64,000 nt of DNA from the NCBI RefSeq assembly GCF_004343035.1, contig NZ_SMCQ01000011.1, forward strand, positions 19,613-83,612. The letters run 5' to 3'. The notes under the pieces are model-generated. The model saw only the letters and a program-made list of their open reading frames with translations, made no database searches and had not been told where the DNA came from. The position numbers and the translations under genes are program-made. This document shows, one piece after another, positions 8,389 through 18,341 of the stretch (its first letter is position 1; each line of letters begins with the position of its first letter). The stretch is from Longibaculum muris (lineage in GTDB: Bacteria; Bacillota_I; Bacilli_A; Erysipelotrichales; Coprobacillaceae).

Positions 8389-8465
8389 GGCGGTTGTGGC
8401 GAAGTGGTTAACGCACCGGATTGTGGCTCCGGCATTCGTGAGTTCGATTCTCATCAACCGCCCCA
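8389..8465 (+). tRNA. tRNA-His (GTG)
   Basis: Complete cloverleaf with anticodon GTG, TTCGATT T-loop and encoded CCA. The 5' end has the extra G(-1) opposite C73 that marks tRNA-His. Confidence 0.96.
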
Positions 8466-8481
8466 TATAAGTTATTAACTC
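8450..8481 (+). repeat. Presumed att site (left copy) covering the tRNA-His 3' end
   Basis: 32 bp from the T-arm through CCA into the terminator, matched in 28 of 32 positions by 11171-11202. Confidence 0.55.
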
Positions 8482-8500
8482 CTAGAAATAGGAGTTTTTA
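8477..8500 (+). terminator. tRNA-His terminator
   Basis: AACTCCTA (8477-8484), GAAA loop, TAGGAGTT (8489-8496), then T's. Confidence 0.85.
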
Positions 8501-9004
8501 TTATATCAAAATATATATCCACCGAAAATCCACCAATTTTTTTATTTTATAAGTTTACCTAACTCTCAACCTAATTTGATACCATCTTCAAAAGCATTGA
8601 TAATGGTAAAATTTTCAATATCGATCCATGAATTGGTAATATCATCAATCATACTGAAAAGTATAAATATCAGACAAATATAAATAATCTAATACAGTTA
8701 TTAAAAGTTAATCCTGCAAAATTGTTAAATATGAAAGGTGGGATGTCTATATCAAGAAACCAACAACACTCAAATATAGAGTTGATGACAGACGAAATCC
8801 AGTTATCAAAAAACTAAAAAAGACTTTTTAAGAAAGGCCAGTTAAAGTAGTATAGACATCTCTTTCTAAGAAAATTATAACTTAAAAAATCAAAAAAGCA
8901 TTAAAAATGATAAGTATCATTTTTTGGTTAAAAAAGAAAAAAGAGGGAATTTTGAATTTAATCAAATATTCTCTCCATTGTAATGTCATTAAATTGACGA
9001 CATT

Positions 9005-9030
9005 GGTTTCAGCTATGAAACCTTTATTAT
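9005..9030 (+). terminator. Possible terminator hairpin in the decayed region
   Basis: GGTTTCA (9005-9011), GCTA, TGAAACC (9016-9022), followed by TTTATTAT. No intact gene precedes it. Confidence 0.35.
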
Positions 9031-9184
9031 ACAAATAATTAAATAACCTATATCTTATTTACATCTTACAAGTATCAATTCTTCATGAATCGCTTATCAC
9101 TATATAATAAATAGCTTAAGCATAGAAAATCTAAGTAATTAAAATTATTCTTAATTTTTTAATATATAGATTAAATATATATTG

Positions 9185-9213
9185 TTGACATATATATTTA
9201 ACGATGATAACAT
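9185..9213 (+). promoter_or_regulatory. Promoter of the 143-residue membrane protein
   Basis: TTGACA (9185-9190), 17 bp, TAACAT (9208-9213). Confidence 0.6.
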
Positions 9214-9255
9214 TTAGATATAAATAATTAAGCGATTACATAGAAGGAGGTTTGC

Positions 9256-9687
9256 ATGATGAAAATACGATTTAAAGTATTATTGATTATCGTAGAAATT
9301 CTACTATTTTTATCTTTTTTTCTTACTTGGTTTAGTGATGGAGATTTAATAACTTTAAGAGGTGTGGATCTCCATATATTTATTGTTTGGTTGTTTTTCT
9401 TTTATATTGGTACATGGTTTTCTGTATTTTCTTTATCGAAGAAATTTCATATAATATCTTTGATTGCATCTATCTGTGTTTTCTTACTAGAGATATATAA
9501 ATTCTTTACTTGGCACTATTTAACTATAACAGGATATATTAGTCTAACATTTTCTCTGGATATGACATCTTTTGGATTCTATTTATCTTTATTTATTTGT
9601 TTTTCGAACATTATATTGAAAATCATATGGATGAAACTATGCATTAAATCAATACATAAAAATGAAAAAGAGATTATTATAAAATAA
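9256..9687 (+). CDS. Four-helix membrane protein, function unknown
   Basis: 143 residues with an AGAAGGAGG ribosome site and two ATGs (the second at 9259). Hydrophobic segments near 7-27, 44-60, 66-84 and 104-126, and a Lys-rich tail. I recognise no family. It has its own promoter and terminator and looks intact, unlike the sequence around it. Confidence 0.65.
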   Translation: MMKIRFKVLLIIVEILLFLSFFLTWFSDGDLITLRGVDLHIFIVWLFFFYIGTWFSVFSLSKKFHIISLIASICVFLLEIYKFFTWHYLTITGYISLTFSLDMTSFGFYLSLFICFSNIILKIIWMKLCIKSIHKNEKEIIIK

Positions 9688-9692
9688 ATTTT

Positions 9693-9727
9693 TACTGTTG
9701 ATTATAGAATGAATCAACAGTATTTTT
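9693..9727 (+). terminator. Terminator of the 143-residue protein gene
   Basis: TACTGTTGATT (9693-9703) pairs with AATCAACAGTA (9712-9722), followed by TTTTT. The 300 bp that follow (to 10020) show no gene. Confidence 0.85.
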
Positions 9728-10031
9728 AAGTAAAAAATATATTTCAATATCTTGGTATTTCTCATTAAAATAAGATAAAAAATCATTATTTAGTTAATTT
9801 ATATAACTATTACTTTATTGGTCATGAGGTATATGATGAAAATTCTATTGTGTTTTTATGATCAATTAGGTGTAATTTTATGCTTCTTCTTAAGTTATTA
9901 TCACATTCCTGATACATGTAACGAATCAAGGTAAATTTTGAGTGTCAAAAAAATTAATATATAGAGAAACTAAATATCCATATTGAATTAGAAAGTGATA
10001 TTTGTTAGAATTTTACAAAAGAGGTGTCATC

Positions 10032-10361
10032 ATGTCTAAAAAAAATAATTTCTTTCGGTTAGAGATGTTGTATTTAAAAATTCTAGATGAAAAAGATTGT
10101 TACGGTTATGAGATTACACATACCCTAAAAGAAAGAACGCATGGAAAAATTAATGTTAAAGAAGGGACCATGTATCCTATTCTTTACAAATTTGAGGAAA
10201 TTGGATTTATAACAAGCAAAAAAAAGTTGGTTGGTAAAAAAATGACAAGAGTTTATTATCATTTGGAACCCTCTGGAAAAGAATACCTTGATAAAATTTA
10301 TAGTGAATATAAAGACATGGTTAATGTAATTAGTGATTTAATGGAGGGAGAATATGAATAA
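10032..10361 (+). CDS. PadR-family transcriptional regulator, cassette copy A
   Basis: 109 residues. A longer frame starts at a TTG upstream, but the GAGGTG ribosome site points to this ATG, giving MSKKNNFFRLEML, which aligns with its inverted paralogue MSRPSNNFFKLEML. Typical PadR helices: DCYGYEITHTL, then KEGTMYPILYKFEEIGFI. It overlaps the next gene by 8 bp. PadR proteins followed by a small DUF1700/DUF1048-like membrane protein are a common Firmicute pair in which the membrane protein may modulate the regulator. Confidence 0.88.
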   Translation: MSKKNNFFRLEMLYLKILDEKDCYGYEITHTLKERTHGKINVKEGTMYPILYKFEEIGFITSKKKLVGKKMTRVYYHLEPSGKEYLDKIYSEYKDMVNVISDLMEGEYE

Positions 10362-10728
10362 AGATATAAAACGTTACTTTAAAGAATGCCAATATTTATT
10401 TGCATATTGTGGAAAAAAAGAAAGAAAATATCTTAATAAGTTAAAAGATAATATCGATGATGGAAGTCATGAATTAAACTATGATGAAATCGTTGAAAGA
10501 TTGGGTTCACCACAAGAAGTCATTATGAATTATTATAATCAAGAAGATATTTATGAATTAATTAAGAAAGCAAAGTTTGTTAGAACATTAAGAACCATTT
10601 TTATATTATTTTTGATTATATGTACATTATTCTTTTCATTTAGAGCTTATATATATCAAAAGACATATGAGGAAGTCAAAGATAGTAATAATAGTTATTT
10701 TGAAGAATCAATTGAAATCATAGAATAA
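10354..10728 (+). CDS. Small membrane protein, DUF1700-like partner of PadR
   Basis: 124 residues. The soluble N-terminal part (1-70) has LNKLKDNIDDG and IVERLGSPQEVIMNYY, resembling DUF1700/DUF6120-type cytoplasmic domains. One membrane helix lies near 78-97, and a short outside tail follows. Overlaps padR by 8 bp, so co-translated. Its inverted paralogue at 11559-11728 has lost its middle part. Confidence 0.65.
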   Translation: MNKDIKRYFKECQYLFAYCGKKERKYLNKLKDNIDDGSHELNYDEIVERLGSPQEVIMNYYNQEDIYELIKKAKFVRTLRTIFILFLIICTLFFSFRAYIYQKTYEEVKDSNNSYFEESIEIIE

Positions 10729-10767
10729 AAAGAGAAAAGATTTTTTTAAAAAATTATTGTATTATTA

Positions 10768-11028
10768 ATGAGTATAACTGCAATGATGTCTATTTCAAAT
10801 GTAAATGTGTTAGATAATATCAATTTGTATACTTATATAGAAGAACAATTTCATGATGGAAGTTATATTGAAGTAACGATTGAATAAAATAATGCAAAAT
10901 CTTCAAAAAGTGGTACAACTGCATTAGCTAGTGTTACTGCCAAACAATATCATCAAGATTGAAATGTTCTAAAAACAATAAATCGAGCAGTCAAATTAGC
11001 ATGTACTGCTTCAGGGAAACTTTCTTAA
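10768..11028 (+). pseudogene. Secreted-protein remnant, DUF6147-like, cassette copy A
   Basis: One frame reads from a hydrophobic, signal-like start (MSITAMMSIS) through YIEEQFHDGSYIEVTIE to ...NRAVKLACTASGKLS, interrupted by TAA (10885-10887) and TGA. The pattern of a signal peptide, an acidic D-G-S-Y-I-x-V/T stretch and a C-terminal K-x-x-C..SGK is like small secreted DUF6147-type proteins. The probable original start further upstream is out of frame. It follows the DUF1700-like gene as in the other cassette copy. Confidence 0.55.
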
Positions 11029-11170
11029 AAGTAAAGTTATAAAAATTCCCACCAAAATAACACCAAAAATGATAAAAAAGTATGTCTTAGTATATAAATT
11101 TATACAAAGATATACTTTTAAAATGACTTAAATACAGTGTTTTTTATCATCTTTTATGCATTGACATGAT

Positions 11171-11202
11171 CTCATCAACCACTCCATATAAGAGATTAAC
11201 TC
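11171..11202 (+). repeat. Degenerate copy of the tRNA-His 3' end (presumed second att site)
   Basis: CTCATCAACC-A-C-T-CCATATAAG-AG-ATTAACTC matches 8450-8481 in 28 of 32 positions, including the terminator's start. The rest of the tRNA is missing. Confidence 0.55.
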
Positions 11203-11277
11203 TTTAATATATGAGATATAATCTTCATTTTTAACTTATACCAAAATTATAATTAAGAATACTATTTGAATATTTTA

Positions 11278-11545
11278 TTAAGACAATTTACCAGATGAAC
11301 TACAAGTTAATTTTAAAGTTCTATCAACAGTATTAGTGCAGATACCTAAAAATGTATATTGCTTTGCCATTTGAATCTTTAAAAGCACTAGTCTTACTTT
11401 TGCTCGTTGTAGTGGCTCTAGTAATTAGACAATCTTATTCAACGGTTATTTCAATATATGATTCATCTTCAAAAACTTCTTCTATAAAAGTATTTTCTAT
11501 TGATTTTGTTTCATAAGCAAATATGTAGTTAGTATTTAGAAAATA
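11278..11545 (-). pseudogene. Secreted-protein remnant, DUF6147-like, cassette copy B
   Basis: The minus strand reads FIEEVFEDESYIEITVE, a TAA, then more residues, a frameshift, and ends NTVDRTLKLTCSSSGKLS. This mirrors copy A (YIEEQFHDGSYIEVTIE ... NRAVKLACTASGKLS) from end to end. Broken by a stop and at least one frameshift. Confidence 0.55.
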
Positions 11546-11558
11546 ATAACTGTTCTCC

Positions 11559-11728
11559 TTAATTTTGTTCTATTGTAATTTCTTTAGTTATAATATTTTG
11601 TTCTTTAGCTTCTTCAATTGTTTTGTATTCCAAGTAACAAATTAAAGATAATGCATTAATCAAAATTACACCAATGCTAACAAAAAATGTTTACAATTTC
11701 TTAGATATTTCTTAATGACTTTATCCAT
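11559..11728 (-). pseudogene. Remnant of the DUF1700-like membrane protein, cassette copy B
   Basis: Starts MDKVIKKYLRNCKHFL, matching MNKDIKRYFKECQYLF of copy A, overlapping the end of padR by 3 bp plus a frame offset as in copy A. It then jumps to the membrane helix and tail (INALSLICYLEYKTIEEAKE in another frame). About 60 internal residues are deleted. Confidence 0.6.
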
Positions 11729-12038
11729 TTAAATTTCCCTCCCACAACATAATATTGTTGATATTATAAATAGTTTCAAGATATTCTTCCCCTTTAGACT
11801 CAATATGATAATACACACGTGTTAATCTCTTACCAACCAAAACTTTTTGATCACTTATATATCCTTCATCTACTAATCTATATAAGATTGGATACAAAGT
11901 TCCTTCTTTAATTTGTATTTTATCATTTGAAAGTTTAGCAAGTAATTGAGTGATTTGATAACCATAACAATCTTGTTGTTTTATAATTTTTAACAATAAC
12001 ATTTCTAATTTAAAAAAATTATTTGATGGTCTAGACAT
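11721..12038 (-). CDS. PadR-family transcriptional regulator, cassette copy B
   Basis: 105 residues, GGGAGG ribosome site. Same order of motifs as copy A (QDCYGYQITQLL, KEGTLYPILYRLVDEGYI). The C-terminus diverges and ends soon after IYNINNIMLWEG. It appears intact although both downstream partner genes are broken, so it may be an orphan regulator or may act on copy A. Confidence 0.82.
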   Translation of the reverse strand: MSRPSNNFFKLEMLLLKIIKQQDCYGYQITQLLAKLSNDKIQIKEGTLYPILYRLVDEGYISDQKVLVGKRLTRVYYHIESKGEEYLETIYNINNIMLWEGNLNG

Positions 12039-12106
12039 ACTTACCTCCCAAACTCATTAAATCAAATATAATATTAACTTCAATACATAGAGCAAAAAAG
12101 TAATTG

Positions 12107-12134
12107 TTGACACGTGTAATATGAATGATACAAT
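12107..12134 (+). promoter_or_regulatory. Promoter of the broken secreted-protein gene
   Basis: TTGACA (12107-12112), 16 bp, TACAAT (12129-12134). Confidence 0.55.
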
Positions 12135-12188
12135 AAAGATAAGATGTAAGCGCTATACAAAAGGAGTGAAGGAGGTTATAAAAATATT

Positions 12189-12681
12189 GAAGATTAAGGC
12201 GAAAAAACTATAAGTATAAAATTAATGCGTATTTTTTAGCAATAATAATTATGATAGTTTTATATCCAACCAGTATTTTTGCTACAGATTCTATTCAAAA
12301 TAAGAAAAATAAGAGTTATCTGAAATTATTCATCTTACTGAGAGAGAGGTTTTAATAATTCAAGGTACAAATAATCCATTGTTTTGGTAATTTCAAAACT
12401 ACAATCTAGCTTTCATAGACACTGTGAATTATGAAGCTGATATTCTGTCATCAATTTCTTCAATTGCTCAACTTGAAACACTTAGCAAAGACAATTGGAA
12501 AGTGTATTTTAAAAATTTATATTGTTTAGAAAACGATAAAAATACAAACAAAGATAATATGATCTTAAATCAATTTTTTACAGTTTGTGAAGATCACGAA
12601 ATAAATAAAGAAGAAAAACAACTGCAGGATATTACAATATTACTAATGTTCAACACACAAGTAATTATTGTGAAAAAGTAA
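12189..12681 (+). pseudogene. Broken secreted-protein gene upstream of the DUF4829 lipoprotein
   Basis: A GAAGGAGG ribosome site precedes a TTG frame, LKIKAKKL, that stops. Shifted by one base it continues as a signal peptide (AYFLAIIIMIVLYPTSIFA) and stops again. The final part, beginning near 12424 (VNYEADILSSISSIAQ), is open for 85 codons. At least two frameshifts or stops are needed to join these parts. No family recognised. It sits where a secreted substrate or immunity partner of the following transporter could have been. Confidence 0.5.
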
Positions 12682-12711
12682 GCAGTACTAAAAATAACTG
12701 AGAAAGGTTAA

Positions 12712-13161
12712 GTGGTTTATATGTCATACTTTAATGAAAATAAATTTTTAGGAAATGTATTTTGTAGACTTTTATTAATTATTGTTATGTCTTTTTGTTT
12801 GATTGCATGTCATTCAAAACCTAATGTAGGCAATGTTAACAAACAAATTGGAAAGTCAAATGTGTATACAAAAGAAGAAATTAAAAACGCTATAGATGTT
12901 ATTGTTAAACAATTTGAATCTACAGATTTTAATAATTGTACCTTGACTGATCTTTGGTATGATGAGGATGCTGCTATAAAACAGCAAACGGAATGGGCTA
13001 AAGAATATAAAGTTGAAAATGTTATCGTTATTTTTTCTAATTTTAAAACAGGTAGTCTTTCAAGCGAGAGTCCTTTAACTTCTCATACTACATATAATAA
13101 TTATAATTGGATACTTGTTAAAAAGGGAAATAACTGGGAAATTAGAGATCAGGGTTATTAA
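12712..13161 (+). CDS. DUF4829-type lipoprotein
   Basis: 149 residues from a GTG start next to GAGAAAGG; an ATG at 12721 is the alternative. A signal segment ends in a lipobox (CLIAC, Cys about 33). The domain reads YTKEEIKNAIDVIVKQFES, then CTLTDLWYDED and NYNWILVKKGNNWEIRDQGY, which fits DUF4829, a small secreted fold of unknown function common in gut Firmicutes. It is placed directly before the bacteriocin-type membrane protein and ABC ATPase. Confidence 0.65.
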   Translation: MVYMSYFNENKFLGNVFCRLLLIIVMSFCLIACHSKPNVGNVNKQIGKSNVYTKEEIKNAIDVIVKQFESTDFNNCTLTDLWYDEDAAIKQQTEWAKEYKVENVIVIFSNFKTGSLSSESPLTSHTTYNNYNWILVKKGNNWEIRDQGY

Positions 13162-13222
13162 ATGGAAAGGAAAAGGTATATAAATTCAAAAATAAATACA
13201 TATCATATACCAAAATAAGCAT

Positions 13223-15247
13223 ATGAAAAAAATATTCTTTTTCTTCATTATCTTAAGTAGTATTTTAATGTTTTATTCATTTATAGATATTTATAAAGAA
13301 CAGGATATTCAAGATGTCATTGAAAATTTTGAAATCATGGCAGATAAACCATTGCAATCTATTACTTTTACATCAAATATCTATAAACATAATCAACAGT
13401 TTATTTACGATTTAAAACAATTAGCTGATGAAGATCATATAACAATAGTTAAACAAAGTATAGATATTAAAAATAATTGCTATATTAATCATATTTATAC
13501 TCACGAGGATTTATCTACAATCACAAATCTTGCGATTAAAGATAAAATAGATTTTTCTTCATTAAATACGAAAAATTTTTATTCTAATTATCAAAAAAAT
13601 CAATCAGAACTTTTTATTTTAAATCATGATATTTTAGTAGATATTAAACCATTTTCATATTTAATTAATAATAGATATTGCATTGGTACTTATGATTTTT
13701 ATGCTTCTACCAAAAAAGATTTATCTCATTTCATTGATTCACTTAACCAAAAATATTCATCATATATTGAACAATTTAATGATTTTGAAAAAGAACCACA
13801 TGCATCTTATTTTTTGAATCCAGAAATGAAAATTTTAATCTTATTTTCATTTATTTTATTTGCCACGTTTTTAGCTATTTGGATTTCCAAGAATAGTTAT
13901 AAAAATACCGTTTATTATCTTCATGGTTATTCTACTTTAGAAATGTATTTTGAATTATATGGAATAACATTTGTTCAAGGAATAGGAATTTCTATTTTAT
14001 CTTTAGTTATTTTATTTTTAATAAGAATTCAACAGATTAATGTAAGAACAATACCTTTTATTATTGATTGTTTAAAATATCTAGGTATTCAATGGTTAGG
14101 CATTTTTAGTATTTTCTTTATTTATATTTTTATTCAAAAATGTCAACATAGTGCAATTTTATTAAAAAAGAAAAATATAAATAAAATTCTTTTACGAGGT
14201 CACTTCTTTATTAAATTGTTAAGTCTTATTATATTACTACCTCCTCTAACAAGTCATTGTCTTGCAATTGAAAATAATATAAATACTCATCGATATATGA
14301 AAGAACAATTTAATGGCATAGAAAATTATCAACATATCTATAGTATGAAATTTGAGTACCAGGATTCTCAATATCTTGAATCATATGATGGAAAAACAAA
14401 TAAAGTTACTAAAATATATCAGGATGCTTATGATCTTCTTGAAAAGAATAAAGCCATATATTATACGAAAGAACCTCTATACTATACTTCGGGAACACTC
14501 ATAAGAACAAACGCTAACTATCTTTCATTGTGTCCACTTATAGATCCATTAGGTCATCAAATAACTATGCAAATAGATAATCAAAAGAAATATCTCTTTG
14601 TACCAGAAGATATATATAATACTATTCACGAAGAAGATTTCTTAATAAGCCCAAATGATTCAATTGAGAAAATTGCCATTGCATCAAATCAAAAATATAT
14701 TAAATATTTGGATGGACAGTATAATCAAGAAACTATTCATCAACCCACTTGTATTTTTATTGATTCCAAACAAAGTAATCGCAAACCTTATGGAGGTCTT
14801 TATATTCCTCTTAGTGAAAATAAAATAAACGATTTATTAAAAAACACTCCTTTTGAAAATACATTATTAATGAAAAGTTTAGAAGATACACTTAAACAAG
14901 AAACAATGCTTTTACCTTCACTTATTAAAAATGATTTAGAAATAGCAATGTGTTTCTTTATTTTCTTAGGTGGTTTAGTTTTTGAATATTTTTATTTATA
15001 CTACAATATCTATCGTAAAGATTTTGCAATTAAGAAAATGCATGGATACTCTTTTATTGAATTAACCTATCCTATCTTTGTTGAAAGTATATCCGTTTAT
15101 GCACTGAGTTTCTTATATTTTATTATTCAACAATATCAACCATTGACTTTCTTATTCATACTACTATTCATTGATATGATTATTCATCTTTTGATTTATG
15201 GATATCTATATCATCGAAAAATATCTACTCTACTTTGGGAGGAATAA
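13223..15247 (+). CDS. DUF1430 / bacteriocin-associated integral membrane protein (FtsX-like)
   Basis: 674 residues. One membrane helix at the N-terminus, a long extracytoplasmic domain (about 25-200), a group of four helices (about 205-345), a second outer domain, and three to four helices at the C-end (about 575-665). This layout is that of the putative immunity/permease proteins of lactococcin-972 systems (TIGR01654, DUF1430), which are paired with a dedicated ATPase, as here. No good ribosome site precedes the ATG. No lactococcin-972-like peptide gene is evident beside it. Confidence 0.78.
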   Translation: MKKIFFFFIILSSILMFYSFIDIYKEQDIQDVIENFEIMADKPLQSITFTSNIYKHNQQFIYDLKQLADEDHITIVKQSIDIKNNCYINHIYTHEDLSTITNLAIKDKIDFSSLNTKNFYSNYQKNQSELFILNHDILVDIKPFSYLINNRYCIGTYDFYASTKKDLSHFIDSLNQKYSSYIEQFNDFEKEPHASYFLNPEMKILILFSFILFATFLAIWISKNSYKNTVYYLHGYSTLEMYFELYGITFVQGIGISILSLVILFLIRIQQINVRTIPFIIDCLKYLGIQWLGIFSIFFIYIFIQKCQHSAILLKKKNINKILLRGHFFIKLLSLIILLPPLTSHCLAIENNINTHRYMKEQFNGIENYQHIYSMKFEYQDSQYLESYDGKTNKVTKIYQDAYDLLEKNKAIYYTKEPLYYTSGTLIRTNANYLSLCPLIDPLGHQITMQIDNQKKYLFVPEDIYNTIHEEDFLISPNDSIEKIAIASNQKYIKYLDGQYNQETIHQPTCIFIDSKQSNRKPYGGLYIPLSENKINDLLKNTPFENTLLMKSLEDTLKQETMLLPSLIKNDLEIAMCFFIFLGGLVFEYFYLYYNIYRKDFAIKKMHGYSFIELTYPIFVESISVYALSFLYFIIQQYQPLTFLFILLFIDMIIHLLIYGYLYHRKISTLLWEE

Positions 15248-15250
15248 CTC

Positions 15251-15880
15251 ATGAACGAAATATGTATAAAGAATTTAGATAAGGTTTATTCACAAAAAAT
15301 AGTTTTTAAAGATTTTCATTATACTTTTAAAGCCGGTAAGATTTATGCCATTATTGGCGAAAGTGGAAGTGGTAAGTCAACGTTATTAAATATGATTGGT
15401 TTATTAGACGATCCAACTCATGGTAGTATTTGTTATGATCATGTAAATATTAATTCTCATCATAAAAAGACCTTATGGTATTTAAGAAATAAAATTAATT
15501 ATTTATTTCAAAACTATGCATTAATTGAAACTGATACTGTTTTAAATAATCTAAAAATTGCTTTAAAACATGTTCGTTCTTCACATAAAGAACAGCTTAT
15601 CAAAGATAGTCTTAAGAAAGTTGGCTTAGAAGGTTATGAAAAAGAAAAGGTTTATTGTCTTTCAGGTGGCCAACAACAAAGAGTTGCTCTAGCAAGATTG
15701 TATTTAAAGCCTGCTGATGTCATTTTAGCTGATGAGCCAACAGGAAACCTTGATGAAAAGAATAAAAAATTAGTGCTTGAAGCATTAAAAGAATTTGCTG
15801 AGGAAGGGAAAATTGTGATTGTGGCGACACATGATTTATCAATTGTTCATCAATGTGATGAAGTCATTGAATTAACATGA
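15251..15880 (+). CDS. ABC transporter ATPase, lactococcin-972 export group
   Basis: 209 residues, compact. Walker A GESGSGKST near 36, Q-loop LFQNYALIE, signature [14 protein letters not shown], Walker [14 protein letters not shown]-loop VATHD. Short ATPases of this type pair with DUF1430 membrane proteins. Ribosome site GGGAGG lies in the last codons of the permease gene, 3 nt separate the two genes, and a terminator follows, so the two form one unit. Confidence 0.88.
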   Translation: MNEICIKNLDKVYSQKIVFKDFHYTFKAGKIYAIIGESGSGKSTLLNMIGLLDDPTHGSICYDHVNINSHHKKTLWYLRNKINYLFQNYALIETDTVLNNLKIALKHVRSSHKEQLIKDSLKKVGLEGYEKEKVYCLSGGQQQRVALARLYLKPADVILADEPTGNLDEKNKKLVLEALKEFAEEGKIVIVATHDLSIVHQCDEVIELT

Positions 15881-15890
15881 TACACAGATT

Positions 15891-15920
15891 AAGTGGTTGT
15901 TACAACAATCACTTTTTTTA
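15891..15920 (+). terminator. Terminator after the DUF1430 ABC unit
   Basis: AAGTGGTTG pairs with CAATCACTT (one G-U) around TTACAA, followed by TTTTTTT. Confidence 0.85.
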
Positions 15921-15937
15921 TATTCATACATATATTA
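15911..15937 (+). promoter_or_regulatory. Possible late-sporulation (sigma-K-like) promoter of the glycosyltransferase
   Basis: AC, 16 bp, CATATATTA fits the Bacillus sigma-K pattern AC-N16/17-CATAnnnTA. The same CATATATTA (18904-18912) precedes the BclB-like collagen gene, without a matching AC. Confidence 0.35.
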
Positions 15938-15951
15938 TATTGGTGAAATAT

Positions 15952-17028
15952 ATGATAACTATAAGTGTATGTATGATTGTTAAAAATGAAGAAGATGTTT
16001 TAGGGAGAGCATTAAAATCTGTGCAAGGTATTGCTGATGAAATTATTATTGTTGATACAGGTTCTACTGATTCTACTAAAGAAATAGCTTCTTCTTATAC
16101 AAACAAGATTTATGATTTTGAATGGTGTGATGATTTTTCTAAAGCTAGAAATTATTCTTTTTCCAAAGCTACTAAAGATTATTGTATGTGGTTAGATGCT
16201 GATGATGTGATTTTAGAAGAAGATCAAAAAGAGTTTATGAAACTTAAAGAAACTCTTTCTTTAGATACTTCTGTTGTTATGATGCGTTATAATACTCATT
16301 TTGACAATAATGGGAAACCAATTTTTACTTATTATCGTGAAAGATTGTTGAAAAGAAAAGATCAATTTTATTGGGAAGGATTTGTTCATGAAGTTATTAG
16401 TCCTAGAGGAAAAGTGATTTATAGTGATATTGCCATTACCCACAAAAAGTTAAAAGCTGCAAATCCTCATCGTAATTTAATGATTTTTAAAAACAAATTA
16501 AAAGATGGTGTTATTTTTTCTCCAAGAGAAATGTTCTATTATGCTAGAGAACTCTATTATCATGAATATTATGATGAAGCCATTAGTGAATTTAAAAGAT
16601 TTTTAAATACTCATCAGGGTTGGCGAGAAAATAATATTTCTGCCTGTCAATTTTTAGGTTATTGTTATTATCAAAAAAATGATATGCAGCAAGCTGTTAG
16701 CTGGTTATTAAATAGTCTTTGCTATGATGTTCCTCGTGCTGAAGTATGCTGTGATTTAGGTCAATATTTTTATGAATTAAAATGTTATGAACAGGCTATT
16801 TTCTGGTATGCTACTGCTTTATCATGTCAAAGAAATGATGAATCAGGTGCCTTTATTTCTCCTGATTGTTATGATTATATTCCCTATATGCAATTATGTT
16901 TATGTTATGATGCCATCAAAGATTATAAAACTGCTAAATTTTATAATGATATGGCTGGTCAATGTAAGCCAAATGATCCATCTTATTTACACAACAAACA
17001 TTATTTTGAAAAAATCAATGAAAAATAA
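15952..17028 (+). CDS. Family 2 glycosyltransferase with TPR-like C-terminus
   Basis: 358 residues from an ATG with a GGTGA ribosome site; the longer upstream frame would run into the preceding terminator. GT-A fold: ISVCMIVKNEED at the start, VDTGSTDS (34-41), DXD-type LDADD (81-85). From about 200 on, tetratricopeptide-like helices (YHEYYDEAISEFKRFL, YCYYQKNDMQQAVSWL). GTs of this build modify peptides or surface proteins. It lies just before three collagen-like protein genes, so glycosylation of their Thr-rich repeats is a good guess, as for BclA of Bacillus. Confidence 0.85.
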   Translation: MITISVCMIVKNEEDVLGRALKSVQGIADEIIIVDTGSTDSTKEIASSYTNKIYDFEWCDDFSKARNYSFSKATKDYCMWLDADDVILEEDQKEFMKLKETLSLDTSVVMMRYNTHFDNNGKPIFTYYRERLLKRKDQFYWEGFVHEVISPRGKVIYSDIAITHKKLKAANPHRNLMIFKNKLKDGVIFSPREMFYYARELYYHEYYDEAISEFKRFLNTHQGWRENNISACQFLGYCYYQKNDMQQAVSWLLNSLCYDVPRAEVCCDLGQYFYELKCYEQAIFWYATALSCQRNDESGAFISPDCYDYIPYMQLCLCYDAIKDYKTAKFYNDMAGQCKPNDPSYLHNKHYFEKINEK

Positions 17029-17053
17029 GGCTATTTCTATAAGCCTTTTTTTC
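17025..17053 (+). terminator. Terminator after the glycosyltransferase
   Basis: AAGGCT and AGCCTT flank a short loop and are followed by TTTTT. Confidence 0.7.
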
Positions 17054-17097
17054 ATATAAGCATAATTTGAATTATATCAACAAAAGGAGGTGAATCT

Positions 17098-18279
<1,182 letters not shown>

Positions 18280-18284
18280 CTTTC

Positions 18285-18321
18285 TAAAGAACTATAACCT
18301 ATTGATTATAGTTCTTTTTTA
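18285..18321 (+). terminator. Terminator between collagen genes 1 and 2
   Basis: AAGAACTATAA and TTATAGTTCTT form an 11-bp stem followed by TTTT. Only about 20 bp separate it from the next ATG, so gene 2 must be expressed by readthrough or processing. Confidence 0.8.
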
Positions 18322-18341
18322 GAAACAAAGGAGGTGAAATT

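Larger units (their letters stand above)
8482..11170. mobile_element. Decayed element between two tRNA-His-derived att-like repeats
   Basis: The interval begins at the tRNA-His 3' end and ends at a degenerate copy of it. It holds one intact membrane-protein gene, a PadR cassette and long stretches of broken frames, with no intact integrase. 8501-9180 contains no usable gene; I see only a possible fragment near 8660-8815 (reading ...QLLKVNPAKLLNMKGG...) and hairpins. This layout fits an old tRNA-targeted integrative element that has lost its recombinase. Confidence 0.45.

Noticed and set aside
8290..8478. 62-residue frame through tRNA-His
   Set aside because: It runs through a clear tRNA and its promoter.
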